Of a stretch of DNA of 42,269 nt, positions 8,148-15,684 are shown in pieces (position 1 is the stretch's first letter; every line of letters starts with the position of its first letter). Both the position numbers and the translations under genes were made by a program. The notes under the pieces were generated by a model. It worked only from the letters and a program-made list of their open reading frames with translations, ran no database searches and was not told where the DNA came from. This stretch comes from Saprospiraceae bacterium (GTDB lineage Bacteria; Bacteroidota; Bacteroidia; Chitinophagales; Saprospiraceae). The stretch is taken from assembly GCA_019187225.1 (NCBI GenBank), contig JABAQQ010000040.1:1-42269 (forward strand), read 5' to 3'.

Positions 8148-9851
8148 ATGGCGCGTTCCAGGCGTTCACAAGCACTCATCCAATTCGGTCTTTTTTGCGG
8201 CATCTTGTTGTTCGTCAACATTTTAGCCAATACTTTCCATACCCATATAGATCTGACGGAGGAAAAACGCTTCACGCTCACCCGCCCTACGCGCGAGTTG
8301 CTGAAAGGGTTGAAAGACCGCGTGTATATTCAGGTGCTGCTCGAAGGCGAGTTCCCAGCCGGCTTCAAACGCCTGCAAACAGCTACCCGTGAAATGCTCG
8401 ACGATTTCCGTTCGGTAAGCGGCTATGTTGACTACCAATTTGAAGATCCGGGGCAGGGTACGCTCGAAGAAGTGAACGAACGCCGCAAAGCCCTGGCCGA
8501 ACAGGGCATTATTCCGGTCAACCTGCGTGTGGCCGAGCAAGGCCAGCGCTCTCAGCAGCTTATCTACCCGGTGGCCGTGATACACTATGCCAGCCGACGC
8601 ATCCCGGTCAAGTTGCTGGAGAACGAATCGCCTACCCTCAACCCGGAAGTGGTTATTAACAATTCGGTGACCCTACTCGAGTATAAACTTGCCAATGCCA
8701 TCAAAAAGATCCTGACGGCTCAGCGCCCTTCCATTTTGTTCACCAAAGGGCATGGCGAACTGGAAGATATACAAACCGCTGACCTGGAGCGCAGTCTCAA
8801 CCAGTTTTACAACACCGACCGCCTCTCACTCGATTCTGTCGTACAACTCAAACCCGCTGAATGCGCCCTGCTTGTGGTGGCCAAGCCGCGCACGGCTTTT
8901 TCAGAACGCGACAAATTCAAGATTGACCAGTATGTGATGCAGGGGGGGCGTGTACTCTGGCTGATTGACCGCCTCAACGCCGACCTCGACAGCATGCGGC
9001 ACACGGGCCGCTTCGTGCCAGGCGACTATCCGATCAACCTGGAGGATATGCTCTTCAAATATGGCGCCCGCATCCAGCCCGATCTGGTGCTCGACCTCGA
9101 GTGCTCGAAAATACCACTCGCCACCGGACAGATGGGCAACGCCCCGCAGATGGAACTGTTCCCCTGGTATTATCACCCGACGGTGTTGCCGTCGGGCAAT
9201 CATCCCGTGGTGAAAAACCTCGATCGGGTGGAGCTGCGTTTTTGCTCGTCCATAGATACCATTCGCACCAAAACAGCGGTGAAAAAAACGCGGCTCCTCA
9301 CAAGCAGCCGTTATAGTCGCCTGCAATTCAGCCCCATAGACCTGAACTTTGAAATCCTGAAATACGATCCCGACCCGGCCAAATTCGACAAGGGCATGCA
9401 GACCGTCGGGGTGTTGCTCGAAGGCGTTTTTCCGTCCAACTACGAAAACCGGGTATCGCAGGAAATGCTCGCGGGGCTTCAGCAACTCGGCATGACTTTC
9501 AAAGCGGAGAGCGAGCCCACGCGCATGCTCGTCATCAGCGACGGCGATGTGGCGGCCAATTTTGTGCGGGACGCGGCCAAAAAAGAATGGCTGCCTTTGG
9601 GCCTTAACCGCTTCGAGAATGCCACTTATGCCAACAAAGAACTGATGCTCAATGCCATCGAATATCTGATAGACCCTGCCGGCGTCATCGAAGCGCGAAC
9701 GAAAGAAGTGAAACTCCGGTTGCTCGATACCGTCAAAGCCCGCCAGGAAGCAACGCTTTGGCGCACGGTCAATATCGCTGCACCGCTCGTATTCCTCGGG
9801 ATATTCGGCTGGTTTTTCAATTGGCGGCGTAAAAAACGCTACGCGCAATAA
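8148..9851 (+). CDS. gldG: Gliding motility-associated ABC transporter substrate-binding protein GldG
   Basis: The 567-residue protein has an N-terminal membrane anchor (about 10-30), the GldG motif region HIDLTEEKRFTLT directly after it, a large extracytoplasmic region and a C-terminal membrane helix (about 540-557) ending in a basic tail (WRRKKR). Length and layout match GldG of Flavobacterium and relatives, where GldA/GldF/GldG form an ABC-type complex linked to gliding. No gldF or gldA gene lies next to it here, although gldF usually precedes gldG. Whether this species glides cannot be told from this gene alone. Confidence 0.92.
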   Translation: MARSRRSQALIQFGLFCGILLFVNILANTFHTHIDLTEEKRFTLTRPTRELLKGLKDRVYIQVLLEGEFPAGFKRLQTATREMLDDFRSVSGYVDYQFEDPGQGTLEEVNERRKALAEQGIIPVNLRVAEQGQRSQQLIYPVAVIHYASRRIPVKLLENESPTLNPEVVINNSVTLLEYKLANAIKKILTAQRPSILFTKGHGELEDIQTADLERSLNQFYNTDRLSLDSVVQLKPAECALLVVAKPRTAFSERDKFKIDQYVMQGGRVLWLIDRLNADLDSMRHTGRFVPGDYPINLEDMLFKYGARIQPDLVLDLECSKIPLATGQMGNAPQMELFPWYYHPTVLPSGNHPVVKNLDRVELRFCSSIDTIRTKTAVKKTRLLTSSRYSRLQFSPIDLNFEILKYDPDPAKFDKGMQTVGVLLEGVFPSNYENRVSQEMLAGLQQLGMTFKAESEPTRMLVISDGDVAANFVRDAAKKEWLPLGLNRFENATYANKELMLNAIEYLIDPAGVIEARTKEVKLRLLDTVKARQEATLWRTVNIAAPLVFLGIFGWFFNWRRKKRYAQ

Positions 9852-9860
9852 GTTGATGAT

Positions 9861-10070
9861 GGATAATTGGACGTTGGACGTTGGATAATTGGACGTTGGA
9901 CGTTGGACGTTGGACGTTGGATAGTTGGACGTTGGACGTTGGATAATTGGACGTTGGACAATATTGACAAGGAGTACGTAATTGGACATAAAACACACCA
10001 TTTTCCATAGTCAAGCGTCCATTATCCAACGTCCAATTATCCAACGTCCAACGTCCAATTATCCAACGTC
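9861..10070. repeat. Heptamer repeat array with an inverted second half
   Basis: A direct array of TTGGACG heptamers broken by TTGGATAATTGGACG phrases spans 9861-9959. After a 50-base unique spacer, the same phrases return in inverted orientation (10013-10070). A 28-base stretch at 9931-9958 is perfectly complementary to 10025-10052, so transcripts could form a long hairpin. The array fills the gldG to monooxygenase-fold gene interval and ends 6 bases before the next ATG. The units are too short and unspaced for CRISPR. Confidence 0.9.
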
Positions 10071-10076
10071 TCATAA

Positions 10077-10379
10077 ATGATAAAACGCATCGTCAAAATG
10101 ACCTTTCGGGAGGAGACCGTAGCAACCTTCCTTCACGACGTTTTTGAACACAGCAAAGAACGCATCCGGGCATTTCCCGGTTGCCGGCACATGGAGTTGT
10201 TGCGCAGCATCAACCAACCGAACGTACTTTTCACCTTGAGTTTTTGGGACGACGAAGCAGCGTTGGAAGCATACCGGAAATCGGAATTGTTCCAAACGAC
10301 CTGGGCAAAAACAAAAGTCCTGTTCGCTGAAAAAGCCGAAGCGTGGTCGGTGGAGGTGGTTGATGGGATGGAGAAGTAG
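10077..10379 (+). CDS. Antibiotic biosynthesis monooxygenase (ABM)-fold protein
   Basis: The 100-residue protein has the dimeric alpha/beta-barrel pattern of ABM/YgiN-like proteins: an initial strand (IKRIVKMTF), a helix with FLHDVFEHSKERI, the CRHMELLRSINQPNVLFTLSFWDDEAALEAY region and a C-terminal helix plus strand. Members include heme-degrading and quinol monooxygenases, but many have no known reaction, and I see no residue that fixes the substrate. It is cytoplasmic. The start follows the inverted repeat array directly, with no recognisable ribosome binding site. The stop codon lies in a short GTAGGGA repeat. Confidence 0.82.
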   Translation: MIKRIVKMTFREETVATFLHDVFEHSKERIRAFPGCRHMELLRSINQPNVLFTLSFWDDEAALEAYRKSELFQTTWAKTKVLFAEKAEAWSVEVVDGMEK

Positions 10380-10404
10380 GGAGTAGGGATTTCGGATTTT
10401 GTGA

Positions 10405-11688
10405 ATGCCAAACATAGAAATTATGCAAAAATTATTCGCCTTCTATCTTGCGGTTTCCCTGCTGGCGCTCATCGCTTTTGGTTCATTTGTCCCCTATTCT
10501 CCCAATCTGCAATCCGAAATCCGCAATCCGCAATCCGCATTCCCCAATTCCTCCTCTCCTCCCTGGGGCTTTTTCGCCCACAAACGCATCAACCGTCTTG
10601 CAGTGCTTACGCTGCCGCCGGAGATGATGGTGTTTTTCAAACCCCACATTGACTGGCTGGCCGACCATGCTGTAGACCCCGACATGCGGCGCTATGCGAG
10701 CAAACAGGAAGCGCCGCGCCATTATATTGACCTCGATGTGTACGGAACACCACCTTTCGATCAGCTGCCGCGGCTATGGATTGATGCGATGATAAAATAT
10801 ACGGATGTGTGGGCGACTACGGCTTCTGGCGATACGGTTCAGGTTTTTGGCAGTGAGCGACCTGTACCCGAAAATCTCGCACGGTCGTATAAAGATTTTT
10901 TCTTCCGACAGTTGTTGCCGCGATTTTACAAGGACGAATTCCTGCTCGACGCGGATTCGCTGAATGCGTTGTTGCAAGCTTCAGGCATCCCACTCCACGC
11001 CCAAACCGCTTTTTTCAGCGAACACCTCTCGGAACACGGCATCGTGCCCTGGCACCTGCAAAAAATGCAACGCGATCTCACCGAAGCCTTTCGCCAGCGC
11101 AACTCCAGGCGGATTCTCCGCTTGTGCGCGGACATGGGGCATTATATCGGCGACGCGCATGTGCCGCTCCATACCACCAGCAACTACAACGGCCAAAAAA
11201 CCGGTCAACACGGCATTCACGGATTCTGGGAAAGCCGGGTACCCGAATTGTTTGCCGATGAGGAATACGATTTTTTTGTAGGTAAGCCGGTTTACATCGC
11301 GGACCCGGCCAATTACTTTTGGCAAGCGGTGTTCGACAGCCACAGTATGGTGGACAGCGTGCTGACGATGGAACGCAATCTCAGCCGCTCTTTTCCTTCC
11401 GACCGCCAGATGTGTCCTGACCTGCGCAACGGATTGTCGGTACTGGCGCCCTGCCGCGACTATGCCGCCGCCTACCAAACGGCATTACAGGGAATGATGG
11501 AGCGCCGGATGCGCGCTGCCATTCACGCCGTAGGCAGTGCCTGGTACACCGCCTGGGTGGATGCCGGTCAGCCGGATATGACAAAAATGGACGTGCCGAT
11601 ATCTACCGAAGATGAGCTGAAAGAAGAAGCGGAAATGCAAAAGATGTACGGGCAGGGGAAGATTTTGGGCAGGCCGGAGGAGCACTAG
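10405..11688 (+). CDS. Zinc-dependent phospholipase C / S1-P1 nuclease-like protein
   Basis: The 427-residue protein has an N-terminal hydrophobic signal segment (about 8-27, KLFAFYLAVSLLALIAFGSF) and then the zinc-binding signature of this fold: WGFFAHKRINR near residue 53, APRHYIDLD near 105, GHYIGDAHVPLHTTSN near 250 and HGIHGFWE near 272. The family uses a trinuclear zinc site to cleave phosphodiester bonds in lipids or nucleic acids. Which substrate applies here is unknown. It is probably exported or membrane-anchored. An in-frame ATG at 10423 would give a cleaner signal peptide. Between signal and catalytic domain lies an Ile-Arg-Asn-Pro-Gln-Ser segment encoded by tandem repeat DNA (10507-10540). 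Confidence 0.85.
   Translation: MPNIEIMQKLFAFYLAVSLLALIAFGSFVPYSPNLQSEIRNPQSAFPNSSSPPWGFFAHKRINRLAVLTLPPEMMVFFKPHIDWLADHAVDPDMRRYASKQEAPRHYIDLDVYGTPPFDQLPRLWIDAMIKYTDVWATTASGDTVQVFGSERPVPENLARSYKDFFFRQLLPRFYKDEFLLDADSLNALLQASGIPLHAQTAFFSEHLSEHGIVPWHLQKMQRDLTEAFRQRNSRRILRLCADMGHYIGDAHVPLHTTSNYNGQKTGQHGIHGFWESRVPELFADEEYDFFVGKPVYIADPANYFWQAVFDSHSMVDSVLTMERNLSRSFPSDRQMCPDLRNGLSVLAPCRDYAAAYQTALQGMMERRMRAAIHAVGSAWYTAWVDAGQPDMTKMDVPISTEDELKEEAEMQKMYGQGKILGRPEEH
10507..10540. repeat. In-frame ATCCGCA tandem repeat within a CDS
   Basis: About four units of CAATCCG/ATCCGCA lie inside the phospholipase-like gene, encoding the linker after its signal segment. They resemble the intergenic phrase repeats of this window. 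Confidence 0.75.
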
Positions 11689-11694
11689 CATCTC

Positions 11695-11726
11695 AAGAGT
11701 CATTAAGTGTCATGAAGAGTCATTCG
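11695..11726. repeat. GAGTCATT/GTGTCATG tandem phrases
   Basis: AAGAGTCATT, AAGTGTCATG and AAGAGTCATT follow one another just after the phospholipase-like gene. Another intergenic phrase repeat, with no terminator shape. Confidence 0.6.
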
Positions 11727-11794
11727 ATGAGCACTTTCAAGGTGTGTCATTTTGTTTTTTAACCGCTGTAAGTCCCGATAGCCCTTAATGACTG

Positions 11795-12658
11795 CTAATG
11801 ACGCTTCAAAATCCTCCGCACGCTATCCACATATCCCCCGCCGAAAAGGTTGACGTGTACCAGCAAATAATACAATTGATATACTTCCAGCCGTTCTTCA
11901 AAACCGGGTGCAAGCGGTCGGGCCGACTCATAACTTTGATAAAAATGCGGGTCGAATCCGCCGAAAAGGCGGCTCATCGCCAGGTCCATTTCCCGGTGCG
12001 CGAACGATGCTGCCGGGTCAATCAACACGGGTTTGCTATCGGAATTGCATAGGAAATTGCCGCTCCAGAGGTCGCCGTGTGTAAGGGAGGGCGGCTCATC
12101 CGGGCAAATGGAGGATAATTTAAAGCAGAGTTTTTCCAGATTTTGTTCATCTGCGGCGTTCAGACGGTTTTGCGTCCGGGCAAGGCGCATTTGTGGCAGC
12201 AGGCGCTCTTCCGAATAAAAACTTTGCCACGTATCGCGCCGTTTGTTCGACTGTGGCAAGGAGCCTATAAAGTTGTCGTGCGCGAAACCGAATTGCGCGG
12301 AGCTTGTCCCGTGCAACGTAGCCAGAGAAGTGCCGAAGTCTTCCCAAAAAACGCGGTTGCGATGTCCCGGCCTGATGTACTCCAGCAGGAGGAACGACCA
12401 TTCGCCGATGACGCCGTGTCCATATATTTTTGGCACTGCGATGATCCGGGAAGCTCCGAGCAATGCCAATCCAAGCGCTTCGGTATGAAACATTTCGGCA
12501 GCTTGTGCAACAGTATTGTATTTCAGAAAAAACTGCCGTCCGTCGGCGGCATCCAAACGGGCAGCGCGGTGAATATCTCCTCCGGCGACGGTTTGAACGG
12601 ATTCAATTTTGGTGTGAAACGACGATTCGATGTGGGATGTCAGTGGTAAAGGGAACAT
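11795..12658 (-). CDS. Fructosamine/ketosamine-3-kinase family protein
   Basis: The 287-residue protein has the aminoglycoside-phosphotransferase-like kinase fold of the fructosamine kinase family: a nucleotide-binding lobe with Lys46 (RQFFLKYN), the hinge region LLLEYI near 90, the catalytic loop LTHGDLWSGNFL with Asp196 and the metal-binding Asp214 in VLIDPA. Members phosphorylate ketosamines on glycated proteins, which starts deglycation. Bacterial members are often only family-assigned. ATG 12658 is preferred over the longer frame to 12712, because a TAAATTTG -7 box on this strand lies at 12698-12691, inside the longer version. Confidence 0.88.
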   Translation of the reverse strand: MFPLPLTSHIESSFHTKIESVQTVAGGDIHRAARLDAADGRQFFLKYNTVAQAAEMFHTEALGLALLGASRIIAVPKIYGHGVIGEWSFLLLEYIRPGHRNRVFWEDFGTSLATLHGTSSAQFGFAHDNFIGSLPQSNKRRDTWQSFYSEERLLPQMRLARTQNRLNAADEQNLEKLCFKLSSICPDEPPSLTHGDLWSGNFLCNSDSKPVLIDPAASFAHREMDLAMSRLFGGFDPHFYQSYESARPLAPGFEERLEVYQLYYLLVHVNLFGGGYVDSVRRILKRH

Positions 12659-12690
12659 GGTTTGCCTGCTTTTGGTGATCCTTCGTTTCA

Positions 12691-12698
12691 CAAATTTA
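12691..12698 (-). promoter_or_regulatory. -7 box upstream of the fructosamine kinase-like gene
   Basis: On the minus strand, TAAATTTG at 12698-12691 fits TAnnTTTG and lies 32 bases before the chosen ATG. No clear -33 TTG at normal distance. Confidence 0.4.
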
Positions 12699-12879
12699 CT
12701 CAAAGCGATCAATTGGCATTGGTGCCACCTTACGTCGCTCGATCTTCCATTTTAAAGTCTTTTTGGGCAGTGCCTCATATTTTCTCACCCATCCGCATCA
12801 ACTCCGCACCAATTCCCCTACTTTTCCCGCCGAAAACCCGGCAGGCGGCCTGAAGCTTGTCACAATTGCCAATCATTCC

Positions 12880-14301
12880 ATGAAGATAAAATTTTGCGGC
12901 GCCGCCCGCGAAGTCACCGGCTCGGCGCACCTCATCGAACTCGACGACCATTTCAAGATACTGCTCGATTGCGGCCTCTACCAGGGGGGGGACGACGACG
13001 GGAAGGCGAGCGACGACAAGCCACTCGCTCAATTCAATGAAAAATGGCTGTTCGATCCGCGCGAGATTGATTGCCTCGTATTAAGCCACGCGCACATTGA
13101 CCATACGGGGCGCGTGCCGAAGTTTGTCGCCGACGGCTTCCGGGGGAAAATTTACAGCACGCATGCTACGCGCGATCTTTGCGCCATCATGCTGCTCGAC
13201 AGCGCTAAAATACAGGAAGGTGATGCAGAGCGCGACAACCGCCACAGGGCGCTCAACGAAAAGGAAAAAGAGCCGCTCTACACCACCGAAGATACAGCAG
13301 CCGCCATGCGCCAGTTTGCCAGCTACAACTATGAGCAGTGGTTCCACGTCCATCCCGACGTGCGGGTGATGTACCGCGACGCCGGTCACATCCTCGGCAG
13401 CGCCAGCGTGACCCTGGAGATCAAAGAAAAAGGCCGGATCGTCCGTTTCGGCTTCACGGGCGACATTGGTCGGCCCAACCGTCCGATCCTCGGCGACCCC
13501 CTGCCCATGCCGGAAGTGGATTACCTGATCTGCGAAAGCACCTACGGCGACCGCGAACACGAATCGGGCCCGAACGAGGTGGAGCATTTTTTGAAAATCG
13601 TGCACCACACCTGCGTGGAGAAAAAGGGCAAACTCATAATACCTGCTTTCTCAGTAGGGCGTACGCAGGAAATCGTGTACATGCTGGACAAACTCAACCA
13701 CGCAGGGCGCCTGCCGAAAGTGCCGGTTTTTGTGGACAGCCCCCTGGCAGTGAACGCTACCCAGGTTTTTGAAAACCACCCGGAGTGTTTCGACAGTGAA
13801 GTACACCGCTACATGACCGAAAATGAAAATCCCTTCGGTTTCAATGACTTATTCTATATCCGCAGTTCCGAAGCTTCGAAAAAACTCAACGACATTCATA
13901 AACCCTGCATCATCATCTCGGCTTCGGGCATGATGAATGCCGGCCGCATCCGGCACCACCTGCTGCACAACATCGAAAACCACCGCAATACCTTTCTCAT
14001 CGTCGGATACTGCACTCCCAATACGCCCGGCGGCCAATTGCGCGACGGGGCAAAATCCCTGCACGTCATGGGCCAGTACAAACAAGTGCTGGCCGAAGTG
14101 GAAGTTATGGATTCTTTCTCCGCCCACGGCGACCGTGTCGAAATGCTGGATTTCCTGAAAAATCAAAAAAATTCCTGCCGGAAAATATGGCTTGTACACG
14201 GTACCATTGACCGGCAGGAAAAATGGCGCGACTATCTCCTGGCCGAAGGGTTTAAAAATGTGGGGATACCGGCATTGGGTGATGAAGAAGTGCTGGAATA
14301 G
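12880..14301 (+). CDS. MBL-fold, beta-CASP RNA-processing exonuclease-like protein
   Basis: The 473-residue protein is a metallo-beta-lactamase/beta-CASP hydrolase. The zinc motif HAHIDH lies at residues 70-75, further ligands occur near GHILGSA (about 171) and FTGDIG (about 194), the beta-CASP region holds FVDSPLA, and the C-terminal RMMBL segment contains FSAHGD. Archaeal and bacterial relatives of this length are mRNA-processing nucleases (CPSF73-like) acting in the cytoplasm; the target here is unknown. The frame is open upstream to 12763. ATG 12880 is chosen because KIKFCGAAREVTGSAHL is the conserved family start and the preceding residues look non-coding. Confidence 0.92.
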   Translation: MKIKFCGAAREVTGSAHLIELDDHFKILLDCGLYQGGDDDGKASDDKPLAQFNEKWLFDPREIDCLVLSHAHIDHTGRVPKFVADGFRGKIYSTHATRDLCAIMLLDSAKIQEGDAERDNRHRALNEKEKEPLYTTEDTAAAMRQFASYNYEQWFHVHPDVRVMYRDAGHILGSASVTLEIKEKGRIVRFGFTGDIGRPNRPILGDPLPMPEVDYLICESTYGDREHESGPNEVEHFLKIVHHTCVEKKGKLIIPAFSVGRTQEIVYMLDKLNHAGRLPKVPVFVDSPLAVNATQVFENHPECFDSEVHRYMTENENPFGFNDLFYIRSSEASKKLNDIHKPCIIISASGMMNAGRIRHHLLHNIENHRNTFLIVGYCTPNTPGGQLRDGAKSLHVMGQYKQVLAEVEVMDSFSAHGDRVEMLDFLKNQKNSCRKIWLVHGTIDRQEKWRDYLLAEGFKNVGIPALGDEEVLE

Positions 14302-14371
14302 CATCTGGCGATCCGCTTGGTTCTGACCTGCGGTGGAAGCTTCTCTGATCGCTGAACATTGATACCCGAAG

Positions 14372-15511
14372 TCATCTGACTTCCAGGTATGGCCGCACCT
14401 TATCCACCCATTTTTTGTCCTGAAAAGCGGCGATCTTTGCCAGATCATCCACTGACGAAAATGAGCCGTGTTGTTCCCGGTACGCGACAATAAGTTTCGC
14501 CTGTTTGCCGGAGATGTAGGGATGTTTGTCCAGATCCTCTTCGGAAGCTGCGTTTAGATTGATCCTTCGTATTCCCGCCGTGGTCAACGCGCACAAGGGC
14601 CTGATTTTCTGGAACACGCTGTCGGGCAGTCCGTACATTTCCCCCAATTGTTCGATCGTGAGGAATCCGCCGAGTGATTCCCGGAAACGGATAATCTGTG
14701 CGGCTCTTTTTTCGCCGATACCGGGTAGAAGTTGCCACTCTTCTGCGGTGGCCCGGTTGATATCAAGCGGGCTTTTCGCTGCAAATTTTGACGCTGCAAA
14801 ATCATTCCTGCCTCCCGGGTATGGCTGCTGCGATTCAGTGAGGACGGCTGTTGACCCAACGACAATCCAGGGGCTGAGCCGTGCATAATCCTCATTTTTT
14901 AATGCGTAAATTTTTCTGAAATCTTCTTTTTTTCTGAACGTGCCGCCTTTGGCGCGATAGTTCAGAACACCTCTGACCGTTCCTTGCGGCAGGCCGAGTC
15001 GAAGGAGTTCGCTTTCGGTCGCCGTATTGGGATCGAAGGCAAAAAGTTCGAATTTTTCAGCAACTTGTCTGGCTTCAAATTCCTCATTTTCTGTGGATAT
15101 AAACTGTATGTAGGGTAACAGACGTTCGTAGTCTTTCTGCGGAAGACTCCATATTTTCCGGAAGTCTTCCGGCTTGCGGAACCTGCCGCCTTTGTCGCGG
15201 TAATTGCAAATGGTGAGGGCTACTTTTTCCGAAAGACCAAGCCGAACGAAATCGCCGGCAGAAGCCGTGTTCGGGTCGAATGGGAACAATGCACCGGCGG
15301 TTGTTCCGCCTCCCGTTCCGGCGTTTCGCAAGGCGTCGCGAAAAACCTCAATTTCATTTTGAAATGAAGCGAAATCAGTCGCCCTGCGTGGAAGCAAGTA
15401 TTCAATAAGGTTGGGCAGTGCGAAAACGGCAGTGCAGATAAATGTCAGTACAATAGTACCGAGCCGCTCCCTGCGTGAAAAATGCAGGTAGCCGAAAATG
15501 AAGCGTTTCAT
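14372..15511 (-). CDS. Helix-hairpin-helix (ComEA-like) DNA-binding protein
   Basis: The 379-residue protein has an N-terminal membrane helix (about 18-38, LGTIVLTFICTAVFALP) and four tandem helix-hairpin-helix units, with cores near FDPNTASAGDFVRLG, FDPNTATESELLRLG, DINRATAEEWQLLPGIG and NLNAASEEDLDKHPYISG. The third unit has the canonical PGIGEKRA hairpin. ComEA-type proteins bind incoming double-stranded DNA in the periplasm during natural transformation. The multi-HhH form is common in Bacteroidota. ComEC is encoded immediately upstream on the same strand. The frame extends to 15565, but MKRFIFGYLHFSRRERLG at 15511 is the natural start before the membrane helix. Confidence 0.88.
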   Translation of the reverse strand: MKRFIFGYLHFSRRERLGTIVLTFICTAVFALPNLIEYLLPRRATDFASFQNEIEVFRDALRNAGTGGGTTAGALFPFDPNTASAGDFVRLGLSEKVALTICNYRDKGGRFRKPEDFRKIWSLPQKDYERLLPYIQFISTENEEFEARQVAEKFELFAFDPNTATESELLRLGLPQGTVRGVLNYRAKGGTFRKKEDFRKIYALKNEDYARLSPWIVVGSTAVLTESQQPYPGGRNDFAASKFAAKSPLDINRATAEEWQLLPGIGEKRAAQIIRFRESLGGFLTIEQLGEMYGLPDSVFQKIRPLCALTTAGIRRINLNAASEEDLDKHPYISGKQAKLIVAYREQHGSFSSVDDLAKIAAFQDKKWVDKVRPYLEVR

Positions 15512-15684
15512 ATTAAAAGCGATTAAGAATAAACATGCGGACATTGGATTTTTGACATTGAGCATTTGACTAAATGATTGGTTGTCAAGGTCAAGTGCCC
15601 AATGTCAATTTATTTTGTCCACATACTAATGACGATATAATTTGAAATTTTTTGAGATGGTAAAACCAACGACTTCAAACAATT

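Noticed and set aside
8901-10001. 366-codon minus-strand frame over gldG and the repeat array
   Set aside because: Antisense to gldG; its N-terminus is just the translated heptamer array.
9861-10070. CRISPR array
   Set aside because: Units are 7-15 bases without unique spacers, and no cas genes are nearby.
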